In this document: one piece after another, positions 31,768 through 37,091 of the stretch
How the letters are laid out: every line of letters starts with the position of its first letter
Numbering within the stretch: position 1 is the stretch's first letter
Source of the DNA: Mogibacterium sp.
GTDB taxonomy: Bacteria > Bacillota > Clostridia > Peptostreptococcales > Anaerovoracaceae
Direction of reading: 5' to 3'
DNA: 37,091 bases
Assembly: GCA_017505405.1 (NCBI GenBank)
Contig: JAFVPI010000080.1
Coordinates: 1-37,091, forward strand
Program-made: the position numbers and the translations under genes
The notes under the pieces: generated by a model
Database searches by the model: none
Told to the model about the DNA's origin: nothing
The model's input: only the letters and a program-made list of their open reading frames with translations

Positions 31768-32628
31768 ATGAAAACAAAGGCTTCAATCAGATTATTTAAT
31801 AAAGTCCCTGTCAGAGCGAGATGGGACGACCAGACCTCGAGCTGGTGGTACGCAGCTACCGATTTGATATCTGCTTTTGTTGAGAGTAATAATGCCAGAG
31901 TGTATTGGAATACAACAAAAAAGCGAAATCCTGAGTTAGTTGCGTTTTGCAGACAACTGAAACTCACTGCAGAGGATGGAAAGAGATACAATACCGATTG
32001 CCTTAATGAAAAAGGTGTAAGGGAATTAGTATTTGTCCTGCCGGTGAAAAGACAAAAGCCTATCCTGGACTGGATAAGAGGTATGGCAGATCCTATTGAT
32101 GAGCAGAGCAAAAGAAAAGCATATGAACTGTATGAGAATTCTATTCTCGATGATGTGGAGGTTGGGACAATTAAAGGGCTCAAGCAAATCCATGGATACC
32201 TATTTGAGGGATTGTATGATTTTGCCGGTAAAGTAAGAGATAAGAATATTTCTAAAGGAGGATTCACATTCGCCAATTGCACTTTTTTTAATGAGATATT
32301 TACGGATATAGAATCGATGCCGGATTCAACGGAAGATGAAATACTGGATAAATATGTTGAGATGAATATAGTTCATCCGTTTATGGAAGGCAACGGAAGG
32401 GCAACAAGAGTATGGCTGGATATGCTCCTTAAAGAGCGTATCGGAAAGTGTGTAGACTGGCAGATGATCGACAAACGCGATTATCTGAACGCCATGGAGT
32501 TAAGTCCGCTCGACTCTACAAAGATAAAAGAATTGATTTCAAATGCTCTTACGGAAAAAATCGACGACAGAGAGATATTCATTAAAGGCATTGATTACTC
32601 TTACTACTATGAAGAGATAGAAGACTAG
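31768..32628 (+). CDS. Fic family protein with N-terminal BRO-like domain
   Basis: The 286-residue protein has an N-terminal region (about 1-95: VRARWDDQTSSWWYAATDLISAFV, ARVYWNTTKKR, LNEKGVRELVFVLP) that resembles the BRO-N/phage antirepressor DNA-binding domain, and a C-terminal Fic domain with the full motif HPFMEGNGRATR (catalytic His203). Fic enzymes with this motif transfer AMP to a Tyr, Ser or Thr of a target protein. I do not see a clear (S/T)xxxE(G/N) inhibitory helix, so control may come from the BRO-like domain. No ribosome binding site precedes the ATG and the -10 box is only 6 nt away, so a leaderless mRNA is likely. It stands alone between repeats R7 and R8. Confidence 0.88.
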   Translation: MKTKASIRLFNKVPVRARWDDQTSSWWYAATDLISAFVESNNARVYWNTTKKRNPELVAFCRQLKLTAEDGKRYNTDCLNEKGVRELVFVLPVKRQKPILDWIRGMADPIDEQSKRKAYELYENSILDDVEVGTIKGLKQIHGYLFEGLYDFAGKVRDKNISKGGFTFANCTFFNEIFTDIESMPDSTEDEILDKYVEMNIVHPFMEGNGRATRVWLDMLLKERIGKCVDWQMIDKRDYLNAMELSPLDSTKIKELISNALTEKIDDREIFIKGIDYSYYYEEIED

Positions 32629-32653
32629 AGTTGATGTGGTTAATGTATGGGAT

Positions 32654-32791
32654 AACAAAAGCGGACATCTTTCGATATCCGCTTTTTTGGTGGATGATCA
32701 GGGGCTCGAAGTCTGGTGCAGAGCCTGAAACCCAGTAAAGAGAGGAGGTTCAGCGACATCATCCCATCCATTCCTCAAACTTTCCTCAAAA
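32654..32791 (-). repeat. tRNA-3'-end repeat R8 (B tail)
   Basis: Hairpin AAAAGCGGA with TCCGCTTTT (32657-32665 and 32678-32686), which should terminate the Fic mRNA; core at 32688-32710; B tail from 32711, nearly identical to R4 (GTCTGGTGCAGAGCCTGAAA and onward). The TIR-like gene ends about 90 nt further on. Confidence 0.85.
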
Positions 32792-32880
32792 TAGCGCAAA
32801 ATAATCTTCTCATTCTGTCTAAAAAAACGATACGTGCAAAGCATCAACGATGCCTCAAAGAGCCCCATGTTTCTATGACC

Positions 32881-33396
32881 TCAATACATGATGGCGTTTT
32901 TAATAGCTGTATAATTCCAATAAGCTTGTCCGTTGCTGTAATAATATGCAGCTAGGTGCTGCCCGGTGTATCGTACTGACTCAGGACATTTGTCTTTATA
33001 GATATTTGCGAAATTATATAATACTACTATCTTTAGATTATCACGCTTTGCTTTTTCGCATTCATAATCCACAAAGCTTCTGTAATCCACATTACCTCCG
33101 GCATGACATCTGGAATGGTAGGAATCATAGCTGCTGCACCATCGGCAACTTCCTTTGGTCAGACCGAGGGTATTGGATCCCACCACTAAAACGAATGTCT
33201 TTGAAGCATCCAGACGGGTTGAAAGAGAACGTTTTATGCTGCAAGGCTTGCTTGAATCTCTTGAGCTTGTAAGCTCATGAGCATCAATGAAGTGAAGCCC
33301 CCAGTATTCACTCTGGTTCCACTTGTATAGTTGGTTAATTAGGTTCTCGTCTCCTGTCCAATCGCCAGCAATATAAGTCTTAGTTCTATATGTCAT
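32881..33396 (-). CDS. TIR-like (ThsB-type) protein of a Thoeris-like pair
   Basis: The 171-residue protein matches TIR-like ThsB/MTH538-type proteins as I know them: an N-terminal strand KTYIAGDWTGDENLINQLYKWN, a middle FIDAHELTSSRDSSKPCSIKRSLSTRLDASKTFVLVVGSNT (ligand-loop and the conserved 'RL..S...V..VG..T' pattern) and VDYRSFVDYECEKAKRDNLKIVVLYN. A Cys-rich loop CRWCSSYDSYHSRC is unusual. In Thoeris, the TIR protein senses phage and makes a nucleotide signal from NAD+. Its start overlaps the stop of the macro-domain gene by one base (TAATG), so the two are made together. Assignment rests on pattern recognition, not on a search. Confidence 0.75.
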   Translation of the reverse strand: MTYRTKTYIAGDWTGDENLINQLYKWNQSEYWGLHFIDAHELTSSRDSSKPCSIKRSLSTRLDASKTFVLVVGSNTLGLTKGSCRWCSSYDSYHSRCHAGGNVDYRSFVDYECEKAKRDNLKIVVLYNFANIYKDKCPESVRYTGQHLAAYYYSNGQAYWNYTAIKNAIMY

Positions 33397-34493
33397 TATT
33401 GCTCAAATCCTCCTGTGTTAATAGTCGAAGAAATCTCTGGTAAAATGACTATGTTGATTTTACCTTGGAGTTTTTCTTTGTTTCGCAACAGCGACCCACA
33501 AATGATATCGAATGAGTCCTGGTTGCTTAAGTATGCCCGCGAAAGGCCTGTTCCCATTAGAGGGACATACATATCATATCCTAATCCTTTTTTGTCATAA
33601 TACTCAGCTAACTTATCAATTGCGATTGCTATATCATCACGGCTACTGTGTGCAACGTTGTCCGCATCAAATGTTGAGACCGCAAGAAGGTAAAAAATGC
33701 ATTTGCCGAATTGAAGTGATGCGATGGTCCCTATAGGTAAATTGTGTGCAATATCGCAGGTTTCGGCGAGATTGTTTGTATATAGATTTGCTGAGATGCG
33801 TGATGAAATATCGTCAGGTGACATTTGCTTCAGATAAAGCCTCTGGAGGAAACCCCCATGTAGCGATTCGGCAGAGACTAAGGGAGAACAACTGGTCTCC
33901 ATATTATCAGATATTCTAGTTTCAAAAGATGTGTTAACTGGTATTACCACGATTCTATTGCTTTTGTTCCTCTTATCGAATCCGAATTTGAAGATGTCTC
34001 CATAAACTATCTTTATATAACTACGTCCGCGCCTCCACAGTGTTGAGTCAGCTGATTCTATTTCATTGTCAAATTTCAATGAACTCAAAAATAACCTTTC
34101 AAGCAATATGACAGGATCATCAGATAGGATATATGCTTTCTCTTCCTCTGACAAATCCAATGCTAAGGTAATTCTTCTGGTAAAATCTGTAACTATTTCA
34201 GAACCCCGAGAACCATCAATATATATGTCATAAAAATACTGAAATCCTTCAAGTATACGCTCTTCAACGCCAACCATATCAAGTGGTTTTCGTAACGCCT
34301 CGGGAACATCTTCGCTATGCCTTATTATTCTGCTGACACGATATCTGTCTAAAGCGAAAATATTACCGTTTCTATCCTTTACCGAATATGAATCAACCAG
34401 AGGCTCAAGCAAGTGATTGACAAACTCTTCGTTTGACATACGTCGGCGTTTGCAATATGGCTTCAGCGCGGTTATATAGTCTCCCAGATTCAA
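33396..34493 (-). CDS. Macro-domain (ThsA-macro/DUF6430-like) effector with an unassigned N-terminal domain
   Basis: I choose a TTG start at 34493: TAGGAGG lies 6 nt upstream of it and would fall inside the frame if the ATG at 34511 were used. The 365-residue product has an N-terminal domain of about 170 residues (NEEFVNHLLEPLVD; YRVSRIIRHSEDVPEALRKPL, like a helix-turn-helix) with no membrane helix. The C-terminal half fits the Thoeris ThsA macro domain: RIVVIPVNTSFETRI, SAESLHGGFLQRLY, GTIASLQFGKCIFYLLAVSTFD, and YVPLMGTGLSRAYLS, the GTG loop. Known type II ThsA proteins join the macro domain to transmembrane helices; the soluble N-terminal domain here is different. A -10-like TATAAT (minus strand, 34530-34535) lies upstream. 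Confidence 0.72.
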   Translation of the reverse strand: MNLGDYITALKPYCKRRRMSNEEFVNHLLEPLVDSYSVKDRNGNIFALDRYRVSRIIRHSEDVPEALRKPLDMVGVEERILEGFQYFYDIYIDGSRGSEIVTDFTRRITLALDLSEEEKAYILSDDPVILLERLFLSSLKFDNEIESADSTLWRRGRSYIKIVYGDIFKFGFDKRNKSNRIVVIPVNTSFETRISDNMETSCSPLVSAESLHGGFLQRLYLKQMSPDDISSRISANLYTNNLAETCDIAHNLPIGTIASLQFGKCIFYLLAVSTFDADNVAHSSRDDIAIAIDKLAEYYDKKGLGYDMYVPLMGTGLSRAYLSNQDSFDIICGSLLRNKEKLQGKINIVILPEISSTINTGGFEQ

Positions 34494-34652
34494 TCGATGC
34501 CTCCTATACATTGCAACATCTTCACAACATTATAACAACAGTGCCAAAACTAGATACCGGATGCCTTTCTGTAAGCTCCAAGTAACAAGTCATTTCTATT
34601 TTATCACGATATCAATGATATCCGCTGAATATTAAAAGAAAGAAGGTTACTT

Positions 34653-35381
34653 ATGAGAACAACAATACAAGGTAACAGAAAAATCCGCGCGGGTTTAAAA
34701 GACTGCTGGAATGCGTTTATGTTAGAAGGTGCTGAGTTTACAGACAACGACATTCCAATATGCCCAACGATTCTTTCTGAATATCCGAAAGAAATCCTTA
34801 CATGGGTCGAAGCTAAGGAAATCCATAAGAAAATGGTGCGTAAAGATAAGGACTATTATTATGACGCATTCATCTGTTTCTACATCGATGACCAATGTTT
34901 TGACGGACCAAGATCAAGCGTATGGATCTTTCCGTGGCTGGCAATGCGAATAATGAAACACTTCAGAGGAATCATTACGATTGATTTTTCTACATTTCAG
35001 GATTTTCCGTATCCATTAAAACTGTATAACACATATCGAATGAGGGCTTTCGGCTATTGGGCTGGTACACAAGGACTTGAAACAATCAACAATGTCCGCT
35101 GGGGAATGCCGGATACTTACCATTATTGCTTCGATGGTATAGAGATAGATACTGTTGTTGCCGTGGGAACTGTGGGTGGTAGCCCGAGAAAGATTGAAGA
35201 CCGCAAACGATTTGAGCAGGGGCTTTACGAGATGGTAAGAAGGCTGCGTCCTCATGCCATTATTGTGTATGGCTCCGCAAAATACCCATGTTTTGAAAAA
35301 TTGCGGCAGGAAGGAATAACCATAGTAGAGTATCAGAGCAAAACCAGTCGCGCGTTCGAAAGGGGTGCCCAAAATGAGTAA
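34653..35381 (+). CDS. DUF4417 domain-containing protein
   Basis: The 242-residue product matches the DUF4417 family, common in phages and mobile elements of Firmicutes, by features such as YYYDAFICFYIDDQCFDGPRSSVWIFP, IITIDFSTFQDFPYPLKLYNTYRMRAFGYW and VAVGTVGGSPRKIEDRKRFEQGLYEMVRRLRPHAIIVYGS. The function of this family is not known to me. The gene is divergent from the macro/TIR pair and overlaps the deaminase gene start by 8 nt, so it is in one operon with the toxin and probable immunity genes. An AAGG at about 34640 is the likely ribosome binding site. It contains no signal peptide or membrane helix. Confidence 0.78.
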   Translation: MRTTIQGNRKIRAGLKDCWNAFMLEGAEFTDNDIPICPTILSEYPKEILTWVEAKEIHKKMVRKDKDYYYDAFICFYIDDQCFDGPRSSVWIFPWLAMRIMKHFRGIITIDFSTFQDFPYPLKLYNTYRMRAFGYWAGTQGLETINNVRWGMPDTYHYCFDGIEIDTVVAVGTVGGSPRKIEDRKRFEQGLYEMVRRLRPHAIIVYGSAKYPCFEKLRQEGITIVEYQSKTSRAFERGAQNE

Positions 35382-35877
35382 AGGGAATAGTGGGCGCTTC
35401 AGCGGAACAAAGGGGGAGAAACAGCTTCGCGGCTCAGCATCTCAAATGCATGCGCAGGTGTCATCATGGGCACAGTCAACCGCAGCACGTCTGGAGGCTA
35501 AGTCCAAGCGCCAACGCGACAAGTTCAATACAGCAACGGTGATATATGACGAAAGCACTGGGAAGTATTATAATGGTCGTAATCGAGGCATCGAGATAGA
35601 TCACGAAAAGAAAAACCCTATTCTATTTGGAGATGCTACACACGATGGATTATTACCGCGTAGTTCATTAAATGAATATTCGCTTGGGAACTGCGCAGAA
35701 ATGCAAGCTGTTAATAGAGCCCTTAATGATGGAGCAAATCTAGGGAACTTGAAAATGTATACTATTCACACTACTAAGAGTAGTTTTGGAAAGTCAAAAC
35801 CAGCATGCAAAAACTGTACATATACCCTCAAAAATAGAATCAAGCAAAATTACACAGGATGGACAGAAGGAGAGTAA
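35374..35877 (+). CDS. YwqJ-type deaminase toxin-like protein
   Basis: The 167-residue protein (start at 35374, with AAAGGGG upstream; a second in-frame ATG at 35365 is less favourable) ends in a cytidine-deaminase-like fold. The zinc-binding motifs are NCAEMQAV (Cys107-Ala-Glu109) and KPACKNC (Cys145, Cys148), as in toxin deaminases of the YwqJ group. The N-terminal 60 residues are basic, polar and without a secretion domain; the upstream part of a polymorphic toxin is missing. The likely action is deamination of bases in nucleic acid or nucleotides. The next genes, with normal spacing, are plausible immunity genes. It could also be a stand-alone defence deaminase. Confidence 0.75.
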   Translation: MSKGNSGRFSGTKGEKQLRGSASQMHAQVSSWAQSTAARLEAKSKRQRDKFNTATVIYDESTGKYYNGRNRGIEIDHEKKNPILFGDATHDGLLPRSSLNEYSLGNCAEMQAVNRALNDGANLGNLKMYTIHTTKSSFGKSKPACKNCTYTLKNRIKQNYTGWTEGE

Positions 35878-35882
35878 AGATA

Positions 35883-36404
35883 ATGAAAAGAAACTATGAC
35901 TTTTCAAATATATCGATGAATGGACGCGCTGCATATGCTGTTATGTGTGCTGAACGGTACGCATTAGCAAAATTCCCTGACAAGGATTGGAAGCCTCTGT
36001 TCACGTGGATGTGGCAGATTACATCAGATTATTTTGATGAGTGGTACTATAAATACATGGAGATTCTGCCGGAATACCTCTATGAGTTCGACAATTATAA
36101 GGATGCTGAATTCGATTATCTTTCAGAAAATGACTATAATTATTATGCGGATTTCTTAAGAGATATCGATAAGAACATGGAAACGCTTATGGTTATTCCA
36201 GCAGATATCTCGATGGTATACTGCTACACAACAATTCCGGGAAAGGGAAAAGAAAGCCTTGACCTTGTTAACAAAGCGATAAAAATACTGAGAGAGAATG
36301 GCATAGAATTGCCTGATCCTAAGAGTGTGGAGTTTTCTCTGTTTTCAGAAAAAGATGGATGGGGAAAACCTTTTGATGGAACAAAACTGTCCATTATCCT
36401 ATAG
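35883..36404 (+). CDS. Probable immunity protein for the deaminase toxin
   Basis: I do not recognise the family. The 173-residue acidic protein (start at 35883, AAGGAGAG at 35867-35874) is rich in aromatic residues: DFSNISMNGRAAYAVMCAERYALAKFPDKDWKPLFTWMW, YFDEWYYKYMEILPEYLYEF, FDYLSENDYNYYADF. It starts 5 nt after the toxin stop codon. Acidic aromatic-rich proteins directly behind toxin domains are usually immunity proteins, so that is the assumed role. No signal peptide or membrane segment is visible. Confidence 0.65.
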   Translation: MKRNYDFSNISMNGRAAYAVMCAERYALAKFPDKDWKPLFTWMWQITSDYFDEWYYKYMEILPEYLYEFDNYKDAEFDYLSENDYNYYADFLRDIDKNMETLMVIPADISMVYCYTTIPGKGKESLDLVNKAIKILRENGIELPDPKSVEFSLFSEKDGWGKPFDGTKLSIIL

Positions 36405-36425
36405 CATAAAGGCTGGACAAATAAT

Positions 36426-36794
36426 ATGAAAGAGAATGTTATTTGCGAAAAATGCGGCTCCGTAATGGGACCAATCGTTCCTGACAAGCCCGTAGGTTCG
36501 ATAGGTATGGAATGTCCTAAGTGCGGCTGGGGTTGGGCTACTACTTACATAGAGCCAAAATATGAGGACGAAACTGTTTATAAGGTAGTCCTTGATCGTG
36601 GGAGCGATGCTACCAAAGAGAATATAAAAGTAATTGCAAGCATAATGAATTGTAATTATCTTAGGGCGAAAGAAGTCATTGCTGACGCTGGCTTTATTTT
36701 GGCGGAAGGCAAAGCGGCAGAGATAGAGGAATCTACCCGGCTGCTGTTGCGAAGTTCCATCAAGTACTATATAGAACCCGAATGGCCATACTGA
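36426..36794 (+). CDS. Small zinc-ribbon protein, possible second immunity protein
   Basis: The 122-residue protein begins with a zinc ribbon (CEKCGS at 7-12 and CPKCGW at about 30-35), followed by a segment KENIKVIASIMNCNYLRAKEVIADAG that resembles the helical C-terminal domain of ribosomal protein L7/L12. It ends in KYYIEPEWPY. I do not know the function. It starts 21 nt behind the previous gene on the same strand and belongs to the same toxin/immunity island by position. Confidence 0.62.
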   Translation: MKENVICEKCGSVMGPIVPDKPVGSIGMECPKCGWGWATTYIEPKYEDETVYKVVLDRGSDATKENIKVIASIMNCNYLRAKEVIADAGFILAEGKAAEIEESTRLLLRSSIKYYIEPEWPY

Positions 36795-36820
36795 AGAATA
36801 AAAAATGTGGAAGGAAAAAA

Positions 36821-37091
36821 ATGACGCAGGTATGTAAACTTAGATTTATGTATGACTGGGGCAGCGGTGTATGTTTGTGGAGTGCAAACAAGGCTGCTGA
36901 GGACAAGTTTGGGGACTACCCGATTACCACATCAGAGCTGCCGATCTCTCAGAGACTAAAGGAAAAACTGGATCAGCTTATCGAAATGCATGATGAGGCG
37001 TTGAATTGGGATGATCCTGCTAGTGGGTTGCTGTGGGATAATAATCAGATAAGCGAGTTCCTGGAAAAGGCAAATAAATGCTACTTGGCAC
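36821..37091 (+). CDS. Hypothetical protein of the toxin/immunity island, 3'-truncated by window edge
   Basis: An open frame of 90 codons runs from ATG at 36821, with AAGGA at 36811-36815, to the window end. The visible product starts MTQVCKLRFMYDWGSGVCLW and continues with an acidic, Trp-rich sequence (DEALNWDDPASGLLWDNN). I do not recognise it. Acidic composition and position behind a deaminase toxin suggest another immunity protein, but nothing in the sequence proves this. Confidence 0.6.
   Translation, partial: MTQVCKLRFMYDWGSGVCLWSANKAAEDKFGDYPITTSELPISQRLKEKLDQLIEMHDEALNWDDPASGLLWDNNQISEFLEKANKCYLA

Noticed and set aside
2335..32710. Complete tRNA genes at the repeat cores
   Set aside because: Only the T-loop to CCA part is present; the sequence before TTCGAGC does not give the matching T-stem CAGGG, and no anticodon arm or acceptor 5' strand (GGATGAT) is attached.
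2291..32791. A CRISPR array
   Set aside because: The repeats are long, few, kilobases apart and separated by genes, and no cas genes are present.
32716..33272. Plus-strand small frames over repeat R8 and opposite the TIR-like gene
   Set aside because: They start in the repeat or lie antisense to the TIR-like gene, and their products have no recognisable features.

Overview
The window looks like a chromosomal accessory region of an anaerobic, low-to-middle GC Firmicute of the class Clostridia, probably a gut or host-associated one. The reasons are the clostridial AsrABC sulfite reductase, strong GGAGG ribosome binding sites on nearly every gene, a 2-hydroxyacyl-CoA dehydratase pair, a BaiCD-like flavoenzyme, many Fe-S and flavin oxidoreductases without quinone respiration, and Crp/Fnr, HxlR and Rrf2 regulators. 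A genus cannot be named from the sequence alone.

Layout. 1-1091: 3' part of an AGCS sodium:alanine symporter. 1258-2255: two small membrane or secreted proteins, one with a faint A24 prepilin-peptidase-like pattern. 2520-8629: a sulfite-reduction locus (Crp/Fnr regulator, ferredoxin, asrA-asrB-asrC, FNT-family channel, second Crp/Fnr regulator) with two perfect palindromes placed at the same distance from their -10 boxes. 8842-9851: HxlR regulator and divergent FMN reductase. 10417-11912 (minus): FMN riboswitch, riboflavin transporter S component, and a PNPOx-ferredoxin fusion. 12168-15789: BaiCD-like flavoenzyme, AraC regulator, nitroreductase. 15891-20889: seven-gene operon of Rrf2 regulator, a second PNPOx-ferredoxin fusion, a four-gene OpuC/ProU-type ABC transporter and an MDR oxidoreductase. 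21134-22752: Phd/Doc toxin-antitoxin and a metallo-beta-lactamase/rubredoxin fusion. 22981-27407: TetR regulator and a divergent 2-hydroxyacyl-CoA dehydratase-like operon with a nitroreductase. 27517-31396: LysR regulator and a 949-residue Fe-S/FAD oxidoreductase. 31768-37091: conflict region with a BRO-Fic fusion, a TIR-like plus macro-domain pair that resembles Thoeris, a DUF4417 protein, a YwqJ-type deaminase toxin and probable immunity genes.

The most unusual structure is not a gene. Eight intergenic repeats, all in one orientation, separate the gene blocks. Each has a variable hairpin, then a 23-nt core whose reverse complement is exactly the last part of a tRNA (T-loop to CCA), then one of two conserved tails (A, about 100 nt, or B, about 80 nt). 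No complete tRNA is attached. They look like remnants or copies of tRNA attachment-site ends, spaced like cassette boundaries. A second family of three repeats (near 23657, 27411 and 31401) folds as two hairpins; in two copies the loops are complementary.

Together the metabolic blocks suggest a cell with several reductive electron sinks (sulfite, electrophilic organic compounds, 2-hydroxyacyl-CoA), each with its own local regulator, and the right end carries defence and toxin genes. Functions come from recognised motifs and family knowledge; no database search was possible.
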